DNA from: Kluyvera intermedia
GTDB lineage: Bacteria; Pseudomonadota; Gammaproteobacteria; Enterobacterales; Enterobacteriaceae
Direction: 5' to 3'
Length of the DNA stretch: 64,000 nt
NCBI RefSeq assembly: GCF_034424175.1
Contig: NZ_CP139986.1
Span: forward strand, 3,286,001 to 3,350,000
Under the pieces are notes generated by a model. It saw only the letters and a program-made list of their open reading frames with translations, had not been told where the DNA came from and ran no database searches. Positions within the stretch are counted from its first letter, which is position 1. The number at the start of each line of letters is the position of its first letter. Below, piece by piece: positions 51,732 to 61,321 of the stretch. The position numbers and the translations under genes were made by a program.

Positions 51732-54314
51732 ATGCAAGAGCAATACCGCCCGGAAGAGATAGAATCGAAAGTCCAGCTTCATTGGGATGAGAAGCGCACA
51801 TTTGAAGTTACTGAAGACGAGAGCAAAGAGAAGTATTACTGCCTGTCGATGCTTCCCTATCCTTCTGGCCGACTACACATGGGCCACGTCCGTAACTACA
51901 CCATCGGCGACGTTATTGCTCGTTACCAGCGTATGCTGGGCAAAAACGTCCTGCAGCCTATCGGCTGGGATGCTTTCGGCCTGCCGGCTGAAGGTGCAGC
52001 GGTAAAAAACAATACCGCGCCCGCTCCGTGGACTTACGACAACATCGCGTACATGAAAAACCAGCTCAAAATGCTGGGCTTTGGCTATGACTGGAGCCGC
52101 GAGCTGGCAACCTGCACCCCGGAATACTACCGTTGGGAGCAGAAATTCTTCACCGAGCTGTATAAAAAAGGCCTGGTGTACAAGAAAACGTCCGCCGTTA
52201 ACTGGTGCCCGAACGACCAGACCGTTCTCGCTAACGAGCAGGTTATCGATGGCTGCTGCTGGCGCTGCGACACCAAAGTCGAGCGTAAAGAGATCCCACA
52301 GTGGTTTATCAAAATCACCGCTTACGCTGACGAACTGTTAAACGATCTGGATAATCTCGATCACTGGCCTGACACCGTGAAAACGATGCAGCGCAACTGG
52401 ATCGGCCGTTCTGAAGGTGTCGAAATCACCTTTGACGTGAAAGGCTACGACAACACGCTGACCGTTTACACTACCCGCCCGGACACCTTTATGGGTGCCA
52501 CTTATCTGGCGGTTGCTGCCGGTCACCCTCTGGCGCAAAAAGCCGCCGCGGACAACGCGGAACTGGCTGCTTTCATCGACGAATGCCGTAACACCAAAAT
52601 GGCCGAAGCCGAAATGGCGACCATGGAGAAAAAAGGCGTCGATACTGGCTTTAAAGCGGTTCACCCACTGACTGGCGAAGAAATTCCAGTCTGGGCAGCA
52701 AACTTCGTGCTGATGGAATATGGCACCGGTGCCGTGATGGCCGTTCCGGGCCACGATCAGCGCGACTACGAGTTCGCGACCAAATACAGCCTGAACATCA
52801 AACCAGTTATCCTCGCCGCTGACGGTTCCGCCCCGGATCTTTGTGAACAGGCGCTGACCGAAAAAGGCGTACTATTTAACTCTGGTGAATTTGATGGACT
52901 GAGCTTCGAAGCAGGCTTTAACGCTATTGCCGACAAACTGGTCGAAAAAGGCGTGGGTGAGCGCAAAATTAACTACCGTCTGCGTGACTGGGGCGTTTCC
53001 CGTCAACGTTACTGGGGCGCACCAATCCCAATGGTCACCCTGGAAGACGGCACCGTGCTGCCAACTCCAGAAGATCAGCTGCCGGTTATTCTGCCGGAAG
53101 ATGTGGTTATGGACGGCATCACCAGCCCAATCAAAGCCGATCCAGAGTGGGCAAAAACCACCGTTAACGGTATGCCTGCGCTGCGTGAAACCGACACCTT
53201 CGATACCTTTATGGAATCATCATGGTACTACGCGCGTTACACCTGCCCGCAGTATCAGGAAGGCATGCTGGACTCTAAGGCCGCCAACTACTGGCTGCCG
53301 GTTGATATCTACATTGGCGGTATTGAACACGCTATCATGCACCTGCTGTATTTCCGCTTCTTCCACAAACTGATGCGTGATGCAGGCCTTGTGAACTCTG
53401 ACGAACCGGCTAAACAGCTGCTGTGCCAGGGCATGGTTCTGGCCGATGCCTTCTACTACGTCGGCGTCAACGGCGAGCGTAACTGGGTTTCTCCGGTTGA
53501 TGCTATCGTTGAGCGTGATGAAAAAGGTCGTATCGTGAAGGCGCAGGATGCTGAAGGTCATGAACTGGTGTATACCGGCATGAGCAAGATGTCCAAGTCG
53601 AAAAACAACGGCATCGACCCGCAGGTGATGGTTGAACGTTACGGCGCTGATACCGTACGTCTGTTCATGATGTTCGCCTCCCCGGCTGATATGACTCTGG
53701 AATGGCAAGAATCCGGCGTTGAAGGGGCAAACCGCTTCCTGAAACGCGTCTGGAAACTGGCATTTGAACATACCGCTCGTGGCCCGGTTGCCGCGCTGAA
53801 CGCTGATACACTGAGCGAAGATCAGCAGGCGTTGCGTCGTGATATTCACAAAACTATCGCTAAAGTGACTGATGATATCGGTCGTCGTCAGACCTTCAAC
53901 ACCGCCATCGCGGCGATTATGGAGCTGATGAACAAGCTGGCGAAAGCACCGCAGGAAGGCGAGCAAGACCGCGCCCTGATTCAGGAAGCGCTGCTGGCCG
54001 TTGTGCGTATGCTTAACCCGTTCACCCCTCACGTCTGCTTTACTCTGTGGCAGGAACTGGGCGGCGAAGGCGATATCGACAATGCACCGTGGCCGGTTGC
54101 TGACGAAAAAGCGATGGTGGAAAACACCACGCTGGTCGTCGTGCAGGTTAACGGTAAAGTCCGCGGTAAAATCACCGTCGCCGTTGATGCAACCCAAGAA
54201 CAAGTTCGTGAACGTGCAGGCCAGGAACACCTGGTAGCAAAATACCTTGAGGGCGTGACCGTACGTAAAGTGATTTACGTTCCGGGCAAGCTGCTTAACC
54301 TGGTCGTTGGCTAA
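51732..54314 (+). CDS. leuS: Leucyl-tRNA synthetase
   Basis: The start MQEQYRPEEIESKVQ (51732) gives 860 residues, exactly the E. coli length; the frame is open further upstream but unconserved. Class I signatures are PYPSGRLHMGH (near 43-53) and KMSKSKNN (near 619), and the CP1 editing domain lies between about 225 and 415. It charges tRNA-Leu, whose leuW gene is in this window. It starts the leuS-lptE-holA-nadD-cobC operon. Confidence 0.98.
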   Translation: MQEQYRPEEIESKVQLHWDEKRTFEVTEDESKEKYYCLSMLPYPSGRLHMGHVRNYTIGDVIARYQRMLGKNVLQPIGWDAFGLPAEGAAVKNNTAPAPWTYDNIAYMKNQLKMLGFGYDWSRELATCTPEYYRWEQKFFTELYKKGLVYKKTSAVNWCPNDQTVLANEQVIDGCCWRCDTKVERKEIPQWFIKITAYADELLNDLDNLDHWPDTVKTMQRNWIGRSEGVEITFDVKGYDNTLTVYTTRPDTFMGATYLAVAAGHPLAQKAAADNAELAAFIDECRNTKMAEAEMATMEKKGVDTGFKAVHPLTGEEIPVWAANFVLMEYGTGAVMAVPGHDQRDYEFATKYSLNIKPVILAADGSAPDLCEQALTEKGVLFNSGEFDGLSFEAGFNAIADKLVEKGVGERKINYRLRDWGVSRQRYWGAPIPMVTLEDGTVLPTPEDQLPVILPEDVVMDGITSPIKADPEWAKTTVNGMPALRETDTFDTFMESSWYYARYTCPQYQEGMLDSKAANYWLPVDIYIGGIEHAIMHLLYFRFFHKLMRDAGLVNSDEPAKQLLCQGMVLADAFYYVGVNGERNWVSPVDAIVERDEKGRIVKAQDAEGHELVYTGMSKMSKSKNNGIDPQVMVERYGADTVRLFMMFASPADMTLEWQESGVEGANRFLKRVWKLAFEHTARGPVAALNADTLSEDQQALRRDIHKTIAKVTDDIGRRQTFNTAIAAIMELMNKLAKAPQEGEQDRALIQEALLAVVRMLNPFTPHVCFTLWQELGGEGDIDNAPWPVADEKAMVENTTLVVVQVNGKVRGKITVAVDATQEQVRERAGQEHLVAKYLEGVTVRKVIYVPGKLLNLVVG

Positions 54315-54328
54315 GCGCGGGAGGAAGC

Positions 54329-54901
54329 GTGCGATATCTGACAACATTGTTGTTATCTTTGGCGGTGCTGGTCACCGCTGGATGTGGCTGGCATTTGCGC
54401 AGTACGACGCAGGTGCCGGACGAAATGAAAACTTTGATCCTGCAGTCAAGCGATCCAAACGGCCCATTAAGCCGTGCGGTGCGCGAACAGCTGCGGAGCA
54501 ATGATATTACGCTGCTGGATCCAAGTACGCTGCGTAAGGATGTTCCGTCACTGCGTCTAGGCTCAAGCGGTATTCAAAAGGATACGGCATCGGTCTTCCA
54601 GAACGGTCAGACGGCGGAATACCAGATGGTGATGACCGTCAATGCCACGGTACTGATTCCGGGACAGGATATCTTCCCAATCACGACCAAGGTCTATCGT
54701 TCGTTCTTTGATAACCCGCAAAAAGCGCTGGCCAAAGACAACGAAGAAGGCATCATCATCCAGGAGATGTACCAGAAAGCCGCAGAGCAGCTGATTCGTA
54801 AACTGCCAAGCGTGCACATTGCAGATGTTAAAGAAAGCGAAGAGACAACAGCCACTACCCCGGCTGAAAGCCCTCGCGTTTCGACGACTCTGGGTAACTG
54901 A
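54329..54901 (+). CDS. lptE: LPS-assembly lipoprotein LptE
   Basis: A 190-residue outer-membrane lipoprotein (E. coli 193) with a GTG start after GGGAGGAAG. The lipobox is LVTAGC with Cys19. The mature domain has the conserved GPLSRAVREQLR, DTASVFQNGQTAEYQ and YRSFFDNPQ segments. It plugs the LptD barrel and delivers LPS to the cell surface. The stop overlaps the holA ATG (TGATG). Confidence 0.97.
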   Translation: MRYLTTLLLSLAVLVTAGCGWHLRSTTQVPDEMKTLILQSSDPNGPLSRAVREQLRSNDITLLDPSTLRKDVPSLRLGSSGIQKDTASVFQNGQTAEYQMVMTVNATVLIPGQDIFPITTKVYRSFFDNPQKALAKDNEEGIIIQEMYQKAAEQLIRKLPSVHIADVKESEETTATTPAESPRVSTTLGN

Positions 54902-55932
54902 TGATTCGGTTGTACCCAGAACAACTCCGCGCGCAGCTCTCTGAAGGGCTGCGCGCGGCGTATCTCCTGCTCGGTAATGACCCCCTCTTTCTCCAGGAAA
55001 GCCAGGACGCCATACGGCATGCCGCCGTCGGTGAAGGCTTTATCGAACACCATACTTTTACGCTCGATACCAGCACCGACTGGAGCGAGCTATTTTCACT
55101 TTGTCAGGCAATGAGCCTGTTCGCCAGCCGTCAGACGCTATTGCTGTTGTTGCCTGAAAATGGCCCGAATGCGGCAATTAACGAGCAAATGAACACGCTG
55201 GTGAGCCTGTTGCATGACGACCTGCTGCTTATCGTGCGCGGTAATAAGCTCACCAAATCTCAGGAAAATGCGGCCTGGCTAACCTCACTCGCCACTCGAG
55301 CAGTGCAAATCAATTGCCAGACGCCGGAACAAGCGCAACTGCCACGCTGGCTGGCGAACCGTGCTAAACAGCATAATCTCCAGCTTGATGAACCGGCCAG
55401 TCAGCTGCTTTGCTATTGCTATGAAGGCAATCTTCTGGCATTGGCGCAGGCGCTTGAGAGGCTGTCACTGCTGTGGCCTGACGGTAAACTCACGTTGCCT
55501 CGTGTTGAGCAGGCAGTTAACGACGCGGCGCACTTCACCCCGTTCCACTGGGTCGACGCCGTACTGGCCGGTAAAAGCAAACGTGCACTGCACATCCTGC
55601 AACAACTGCGGCTGGAAGGTAGTGAGCCGGTGATTTTGCTGCGCACTATTCAGCGTGAGTTGCTGCTGTTGGTGACGCTAAAACGCCACAGCGCACATAC
55701 GCCCCTGCGCTCACTGTTTGATAAACACCGAGTCTGGCAGAACCGTCGGGCGATGGTGGGTGAAGCGGTGAATCGCCTTAGCAGCCCACAGCTACGTCAG
55801 GCCGTGACCTTGCTGAGCCATGCTGAGCTAACCTTAAAACAGGATTACGGTCAGTCGGTGTGGGCTGAACTGGAAAGTTTGTCGCTGCTGCTTTGTCATA
55901 AAGCGCTGCCCGACGTTTTTATTGATGGATGA
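54901..55932 (+). CDS. holA: DNA polymerase III, delta subunit
   Basis: A 343-residue clamp-loader subunit, same length as E. coli. It begins MIRLYPEQLRAQL, with the conserved YLLLGNDPLFLQES segment (near 20-33), an AAA+-like fold lacking a P-loop, and a C-terminal collar domain. Delta opens the beta clamp. It overlaps lptE by one base and sits one base before the chosen nadD start. Confidence 0.97.
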   Translation: MIRLYPEQLRAQLSEGLRAAYLLLGNDPLFLQESQDAIRHAAVGEGFIEHHTFTLDTSTDWSELFSLCQAMSLFASRQTLLLLLPENGPNAAINEQMNTLVSLLHDDLLLIVRGNKLTKSQENAAWLTSLATRAVQINCQTPEQAQLPRWLANRAKQHNLQLDEPASQLLCYCYEGNLLALAQALERLSLLWPDGKLTLPRVEQAVNDAAHFTPFHWVDAVLAGKSKRALHILQQLRLEGSEPVILLRTIQRELLLLVTLKRHSAHTPLRSLFDKHRVWQNRRAMVGEAVNRLSSPQLRQAVTLLSHAELTLKQDYGQSVWAELESLSLLLCHKALPDVFIDG

Positions 55933-55933
55933 T

Positions 55934-56584
55934 ATGGCAAAACTACAGGCGCTTTTCGGTGGGACCTTCGATCCCATTCATTATGGTCACCTGAAGCCGG
56001 TGGAAATTCTGGCCAATCAGATTGGTCTTTCTCGGGTGATCATTATGCCCAACAATGTGCCGCCGCATCGTCCGCAACCGGAAGCCAGCAGCGAGCAGCG
56101 CAAACTGATGGTCGAACTGGCGATTGCCGACAAACCGCTGTTTGTGCTCGACGAGCGTGAACTGCGCCGCGATACGCCGTCCTTTACGGCGGATACCCTT
56201 CAGGAATGGCGTCAGGAACAAGGTCCGGAAAAACCGTTGGCCTTTATTATCGGCCAGGATTCCCTACTCACTTTCCCAAGCTGGCATCGTTACGAAACCA
56301 TTCTTGAAAACGCGCATCTGCTGGTCACCCGTCGTCCGGGATATCCACTCGCGATGGCAGAAGAAGCTTACCAACATTGGCTGGATAAACACCTCACCAG
56401 CAATATTGAGGATCTGCATAACCAGCCAGCGGGAAAAATCTATCTTGCCGAAACGCCGTGGTTTGACGTTTCTGCCACGCTTATCCGCGAACGTCTTGAA
56501 CGTGATGAATCATGTGAAGAGATGATGCCGGAAGCGGTGCTGGCTTACATCATGCAGCAAGGTCTGTATCACCACGGCGCGTAG
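55934..56584 (+). CDS. nadD: Nicotinate-mononucleotide adenylyltransferase
   Basis: A 216-residue enzyme from the ATG at 55934 (MAKLQALFGGTFDPIHYGH); an ATG at 55925 would add three residues and overlap holA more. The nucleotidyltransferase motif GGTFDPIHYGHL and the C-terminal ISATxIRER-type motif (here VSATLIRERL) are present. It converts NaMN to deamido-NAD in NAD synthesis. E. coli NadD is 213 residues. Confidence 0.96.
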   Translation: MAKLQALFGGTFDPIHYGHLKPVEILANQIGLSRVIIMPNNVPPHRPQPEASSEQRKLMVELAIADKPLFVLDERELRRDTPSFTADTLQEWRQEQGPEKPLAFIIGQDSLLTFPSWHRYETILENAHLLVTRRPGYPLAMAEEAYQHWLDKHLTSNIEDLHNQPAGKIYLAETPWFDVSATLIRERLERDESCEEMMPEAVLAYIMQQGLYHHGA

Positions 56585-56608
56585 CGTCGCAATGAGGGGG
56601 AGCGCACC

Positions 56609-57220
56609 ATGAAACTCTGGTTAGTGCGTCATGGCGAAACCGAAGCCAACGTGGCTGGACTTTATAGCGGCCATGCCCCGACTCCGCTCACTGAAAAAGG
56701 TCAAACCCAGGCCCGTCAATTGGGCAAAATGCTGCGTCAGGTTCCCTTCGATCGCGTGTTATGCAGTGAACTGGAACGGACTCACCTCACCGCCAGTCTG
56801 TTGTTAGGCGATCGTACACTCCCGCTTACCCCTCACTCGCGGTTAAACGAGATGTTTTTCGGCGATTGGGAAATGCGCCATCACCGCGATTTACAAGTCG
56901 AAGATAAAGAGAACTACGCCGCCTGGTGCAATGACTGGCAGCACGCCGCGCCCACCAACGGTGAAGGCTTTCCCGCATTTTCACAGCGCGTGAGCGATTT
57001 CGTGGGTGAGCTTGCCCATTACGATGACCAGAATCTGCTTATCGTCAGCCATCAGGGCGTCCTCAGCCTGTTAACCGCCCTGTTATTGGGAATGCCGACC
57101 GCCAGCATGTGGCATTTCCGCATCGACCATGGCGCCTGGAGCGTCATCGATATTTCGCAACAGTTTGCCACGCTAAGAGTACTCAATAGCCGCGCTATCT
57201 GGTTGCCAGACGAAGCATAA
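56609..57220 (+). CDS. cobC: Adenosylcobalamin/alpha-ribazole phosphatase CobC
   Basis: A 203-residue histidine phosphatase with the E. coli length. The phospho-histidine motif is VRHGETEAN (His8) and a second catalytic histidine lies in VSHQGVLS. It removes the 5'-phosphate in nucleotide loop assembly of cobalamin. A GAGGGGGAG precedes the ATG. It ends the leuS operon; a small hairpin with T-run lies 160 bases on. Confidence 0.93.
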   Translation: MKLWLVRHGETEANVAGLYSGHAPTPLTEKGQTQARQLGKMLRQVPFDRVLCSELERTHLTASLLLGDRTLPLTPHSRLNEMFFGDWEMRHHRDLQVEDKENYAAWCNDWQHAAPTNGEGFPAFSQRVSDFVGELAHYDDQNLLIVSHQGVLSLLTALLLGMPTASMWHFRIDHGAWSVIDISQQFATLRVLNSRAIWLPDEA

Positions 57221-57253
57221 GACGGATTTCTGCTCTTGTGACTCGCCAATCCA

Positions 57254-57281
57254 TTGACACGCATAAATAGACTGTTATTCT
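57254..57281 (+). promoter_or_regulatory. Candidate promoter for the rsfS-mrd operon
   Basis: A perfect -35 TTGACA (57254-57259), a 16-base spacer and TATTCT (57276-57281). It lies about 200 bases upstream of rsfS and before a small terminator-like hairpin. Confidence 0.55.
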
Positions 57282-57381
57282 CCGCAGCCTGAAACATCCC
57301 CCTCCAGCATTTGTGGACAGAAATTGTTTTACAAAAATGGCGATGCAATCGGCATTAAGGAATGGGATGATAGCCCGCCTG

Positions 57382-57400
57382 AACGGCAGTAGCCGTTTTT
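57382..57400 (+). terminator. Small hairpin with T-run in the cobC-rsfS gap
   Basis: AACGGC-AGTA-GCCGTT (57382-57397) is followed by three more T. It could terminate cobC or attenuate transcripts from the TTGACA promoter upstream. Confidence 0.5.
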
Positions 57401-57478
57401 AATCCCGACATGACGTTCAGTTCGGGTATACTGTCGGGCTATTTTATATTGTTTATCTTCACACCCCAGGGGGAACAC

Positions 57479-57796
57479 TTGCAGGGTAAAGAACTCCAGG
57501 ATTTTGTTGCTGACAAAATTGATGATTTGAAAGGTCAGGATATCGTCACTATCGATGTTCACGGTAAATCCAGCATCACCGATTGCATGATTATTTGCAC
57601 CGGTACTTCCAGCCGCCACGTTATGTCCATTGCCGATCATGTGGTTCAGGAATCCCGCGCTGCCGGTCTGCTGCCACTGGGCGTTGAAGGCGAAAATGTT
57701 GGTGATTGGATCGTCGTCGATTTAGGCGATGTTATCGTCCACGTCATGCAGGAAGAGAGCCGTCGTCTGTATGAACTGGAAAAGCTCTGGGGTTAA
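57479..57796 (+). CDS. rsfS: Ribosome silencing factor RsfS
   Basis: Starting at the TTG at 57479 (LQGKELQDFV), with AGGGGGAA just before, gives 105 residues as in E. coli. The frame stays open upstream but there codes an unconserved hydrophobic stretch. RsfS binds uL14 on the large subunit and blocks subunit joining in starvation. The conserved core SSITDCMIICTGTSSRHV and GDVIVHVMQEESRRLYELE (split) is intact. It lies 3 bases before rlmH. Confidence 0.95.
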   Translation: MQGKELQDFVADKIDDLKGQDIVTIDVHGKSSITDCMIICTGTSSRHVMSIADHVVQESRAAGLLPLGVEGENVGDWIVVDLGDVIVHVMQEESRRLYELEKLWG

Positions 57797-57799
57797 GTT

Positions 57800-58267
57800 G
57801 TGAAGCTGCAGTTGGTCGCCGTCGGCACCAAAATGCCGGATTGGGTACAAACCGGTTTTACCGAATACCTTCGTCGCTTTCCGAAAGATATGCCGTTCGA
57901 ACTGGTAGAAATTCCTGCCGGTAAGCGCGGTAAAAACGCGGACATCAAACGTATTCTGGATAAAGAAGGCGAAATGATGATCGCCGCCGCAGGAAAAAAC
58001 CGTATCGTCACGCTGGATATCCCTGGAAAGCCCTGGGATACGCCTCAGCTTGCTCGTGAGCTGGAGCGCTGGAAGCTTGATGGTCGTGACGTCAGTTTGT
58101 TGATTGGCGGTCCTGAAGGTCTTTCTCCGGCATGCAAAGCCGCAGCAGAACAAAGTTGGTCGCTCTCCACATTGACGCTCCCTCACCCGCTTGTGCGCGT
58201 GCTGGTTGCCGAAAGCCTGTATCGGGCGTGGAGCATTACCACCAACCACCCTTACCACCGCGAGTAA
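57800..58267 (+). CDS. rlmH: 23S rRNA pseudouridine-1915 N3-methyltransferase RlmH
   Basis: A 155-residue SPOUT methyltransferase with a GTG start, same length as E. coli. The knot motifs LLIGGPEGLSPACK and the C-terminal LPHPLVRVLVAESLYRAWSI are present. It methylates the pseudouridine at 1915 in helix 69 of 23S rRNA. It sits between rsfS and mrdA in one operon. Confidence 0.97.
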   Translation: MKLQLVAVGTKMPDWVQTGFTEYLRRFPKDMPFELVEIPAGKRGKNADIKRILDKEGEMMIAAAGKNRIVTLDIPGKPWDTPQLARELERWKLDGRDVSLLIGGPEGLSPACKAAAEQSWSLSTLTLPHPLVRVLVAESLYRAWSITTNHPYHRE

Positions 58268-58294
58268 TGATGACCAGGGTAGATTAAGCAGCGA

Positions 58295-60196
58295 ATGAAA
58301 CTACAGAATTCTTTTCGCGACTATACGGCAGAGTCCGCGCTCTTTGTGCGCCGGGCGGTGGTCGCTTTTTTGGGAATTTTGCTGCTGACCGGCGTGCTGA
58401 TTGCCAATCTCTACAATTTACAGATTGTGCGTTTCACCGACTACCAGACGCGTTCTAACGAAAACCGCATCAAATTGGTTCCAATCGCCCCGAGCCGCGG
58501 CATCATTTACGATCGCAACGGTGCTCCGCTGGCGTTAAACCGGACCATCTACCAACTGGAAATCATGCCGGAGAAGGTCGACAGCGTGCAACAGACCATC
58601 GATGGTCTGCGTAACGTTGTTGATCTTTCTGATGACGATATTGCCGCTTTCAAAAAAGAGCGCGCCCGTTCGCACCGCTTTACTTCAATACCGCTTAAAA
58701 CGAACCTCACGGAAGTACAGGTCGCGCGCTTCGCCGTTAACCAGTACCGCTTCCCAGGCGTAGAAGTGAAAGGCTATAAACGCCGCTTCTATCCGTACGG
58801 CTCCGCCCTGACCCACGTTATCGGCTACGTCTCTAAAATTAATGATAAAGACGTCGACAGACTCGATAAGGACGGCAAGCTGGCCAACTACGCGGCCACC
58901 CACGATATTGGCAAACTCGGTATTGAGCGCTATTACGAAGACATGCTGCATGGTCAAACCGGCTATGAAGAGGTTGAAGTCAACAACCGTGGCCGTGTCA
59001 TTCGCCAGCTCAAAGAAGTCCCGCCACAGGCAGGACACGATATTTATCTGACCATCGACCTGAAGCTACAGCAGTATGTTGAAACGCTGCTGGCCGGTAG
59101 TCGCGCAGCCGTCGTGGTCACCGACCCGCGTACGGGGAGCATCCTGGCGCTGGTGTCGATGCCAAGCTACGATCCCAATCTGTTCGTTGATGGCATCTCC
59201 AGCAAAGATTACAGCGGTCTGTTGAACGACCCGAATACTCCGCTGGTTAACCGTGCCACGCAGGGGGTTTACCCACCGGCCTCCACGGTAAAACCGTACG
59301 TTGCTGTCTCTGCAATGAGCGCGGGGGTTATCAACCGCAATACCAGCCTGTTTGACCCGGGCTGGTGGCAGCTTCCAGGTTCTGAAAAACGCTATCGTGA
59401 CTGGAAAAAATGGGGCCACGGCCACCTGAACGTCACGAAAGCGCTGGAAGAATCAGCGGATACCTTCTTCTATCAGGTCGCCTACGATATGGGGATCGAC
59501 CGCTTATCCGAGTGGATGACCAAATTTGGCTACGGTGATTATACCGGCATCGACCTTGCGGAAGAGCGCTCGGGTAACATGCCAACTCGCGACTGGAAGC
59601 TGAAACGTTTTAAAAAACCATGGTATCAGGGTGACACCATCCCGGTCGGTATCGGACAGGGCTACTGGACGGCAACGCCAATCCAGATGAGTAAAGCGCT
59701 GATGATCCTGATTAACGATGGCATCATTAAAACCCCTCACCTTCTGGCAAGTACAGTAGAAGAAGGGAAAAAAGTACCGTGGATGCAGCCACAGGAACCC
59801 CCTATTGGCGATATTCACTCCGGCTACTGGGAAATTGCCAAAGACGGGATGTATGGCGTCGCCAACCGGGGTAACGGTACTGCTCACAAGTACTTTGCTA
59901 ACGCACCGTATAAAATCGCGGCGAAATCCGGTACGGCACAGGTCTTTGGCCTGAAAGCTAACGAAACGTATAACGCGCATCGTATTGCCGAGCGTTTGCG
60001 TGACCATAAATTAATGACCGCTTTTGCGCCTTATAATGATCCACAGGTCGCTGTGGCGATCATTTTAGAGAACGGCGGTGCAGGCCCGGCGGTGGGTACC
60101 ATCATGCGTCAGATTCTTGACCACATCATGCTGGGTGATAACAACACCGACCTGCCAGCCGAAAATCCAGCGGCTACCGCGGCGGAGGACCAATAA
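58295..60196 (+). CDS. mrdA: Peptidoglycan DD-transpeptidase MrdA (PBP2)
   Basis: A 633-residue class B penicillin-binding protein, E. coli length. It has one N-terminal span (about 20-42), a pedestal domain, and a transpeptidase domain with catalytic Ser330 in PPASTVK, an SxN-type motif near ESADTFF and KSGTAQV. It crosslinks wall during elongation with RodA. It ends two bases before mrdB. Confidence 0.98.
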   Translation: MKLQNSFRDYTAESALFVRRAVVAFLGILLLTGVLIANLYNLQIVRFTDYQTRSNENRIKLVPIAPSRGIIYDRNGAPLALNRTIYQLEIMPEKVDSVQQTIDGLRNVVDLSDDDIAAFKKERARSHRFTSIPLKTNLTEVQVARFAVNQYRFPGVEVKGYKRRFYPYGSALTHVIGYVSKINDKDVDRLDKDGKLANYAATHDIGKLGIERYYEDMLHGQTGYEEVEVNNRGRVIRQLKEVPPQAGHDIYLTIDLKLQQYVETLLAGSRAAVVVTDPRTGSILALVSMPSYDPNLFVDGISSKDYSGLLNDPNTPLVNRATQGVYPPASTVKPYVAVSAMSAGVINRNTSLFDPGWWQLPGSEKRYRDWKKWGHGHLNVTKALEESADTFFYQVAYDMGIDRLSEWMTKFGYGDYTGIDLAEERSGNMPTRDWKLKRFKKPWYQGDTIPVGIGQGYWTATPIQMSKALMILINDGIIKTPHLLASTVEEGKKVPWMQPQEPPIGDIHSGYWEIAKDGMYGVANRGNGTAHKYFANAPYKIAAKSGTAQVFGLKANETYNAHRIAERLRDHKLMTAFAPYNDPQVAVAIILENGGAGPAVGTIMRQILDHIMLGDNNTDLPAENPAATAAEDQ

Positions 60197-60198
60197 TC

Positions 60199-61311
60199 AT
60201 GACGGATAATCCGAACAAAAAATCCATATGGGATAAAATCCATATCGACCCAGCCATGCTGCTGATCCTGCTGGCGCTGCTGACCTACAGTGCGCTGGTT
60301 ATCTGGAGCGCCAGCGGCCAGGATATGGGGATGACGGAACGTAAGATCGGTCAGATCGCCATGGGGCTGGTTATCATGGTCGTGATGGCGCAGATCCCGC
60401 CTCGCGTTTATGAAGGCTGGGCGCCCTGGCTGTACATTGTCTGTATTATTCTGCTGGTGGCGGTTGACGCCTTTGGCGCCATATCCAAAGGCGCGCAGCG
60501 CTGGCTTGACCTCGGCATCGTCCGTTTCCAGCCCTCCGAGATTGCTAAAATTGCCGTCCCCTTAATGGTGGCTCGTTTTATCAACCGTGATGTCTGCCCA
60601 CCTTCACTGAAAAATACCGGCATTGCGCTGGTATTGATTTTCATGCCAACCCTGTTGGTTGCCGCACAGCCTGACCTGGGGACCTCTATTCTGGTCGCCC
60701 TCTCCGGTCTGTTCGTGCTATTCCTCTCAGGCTTGAGCTGGCGCTTAATTCTGGTCGCCGTCTTGCTGGTCGCCGCCTTTATCCCGATTTTGTGGTTCTT
60801 CCTGATGCACGACTATCAGCGCCAACGTGTGATGATGCTGCTGGATCCGGAATCCGACCCACTTGGCGCGGGCTACCATATCATCCAGTCGAAAATCGCC
60901 ATTGGCTCCGGAGGTCTGCGCGGTAAAGGCTGGCTGCACGGAACGCAATCGCAGCTCGAATTCCTGCCTGAACGCCACACCGATTTTATTTTCGCGGTGC
61001 TTGCCGAGGAGTTAGGCCTTATCGGTATTCTGGTTCTACTGGCGCTCTATGTGCTGCTGATTATGCGTGGCTTATGGATTGCCGCCCAGGCGCAAACCAC
61101 CTTTGGCCGTGTCATGGCCGGCGGGTTGATGCTGATTTTATTCGTTTATGTGTTCGTAAATATTGGTATGGTAAGTGGCATCTTGCCGGTGGTTGGCGTG
61201 CCGCTACCGTTAGTCAGCTACGGGGGTTCTGCCCTCATCGTACTGATGGCCGGGTTCGGTATCGTGATGTCGATACACACCCACAGAAAAATGTTGTCAA
61301 AAAGCGTCTAA
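60199..61311 (+). CDS. mrdB: Peptidoglycan glycosyltransferase MrdB (RodA)
   Basis: A 370-residue SEDS-family polymerase with about ten spans. Conserved blocks are GAQRWLDLGIVRFQPSEI, QPDLGTSI, the catalytic-Asp loop near LPERHTDFIFAVLAEELG and the C-terminal PLPLVSYGGSALI. It polymerises glycan strands in the Rod complex with PBP2. E. coli length. Confidence 0.98.
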   Translation: MTDNPNKKSIWDKIHIDPAMLLILLALLTYSALVIWSASGQDMGMTERKIGQIAMGLVIMVVMAQIPPRVYEGWAPWLYIVCIILLVAVDAFGAISKGAQRWLDLGIVRFQPSEIAKIAVPLMVARFINRDVCPPSLKNTGIALVLIFMPTLLVAAQPDLGTSILVALSGLFVLFLSGLSWRLILVAVLLVAAFIPILWFFLMHDYQRQRVMMLLDPESDPLGAGYHIIQSKIAIGSGGLRGKGWLHGTQSQLEFLPERHTDFIFAVLAEELGLIGILVLLALYVLLIMRGLWIAAQAQTTFGRVMAGGLMLILFVYVFVNIGMVSGILPVVGVPLPLVSYGGSALIVLMAGFGIVMSIHTHRKMLSKSV

Positions 61312-61321
61312 GGGGTGCTCA

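Noticed and set aside
53220..54347. Long open frame on the minus strand within leuS (about 375 codons)
   Set aside because: It is antisense to the well-supported leuS gene, has no ribosome site or recognisable domain, and arises from the biased codon use of leuS.
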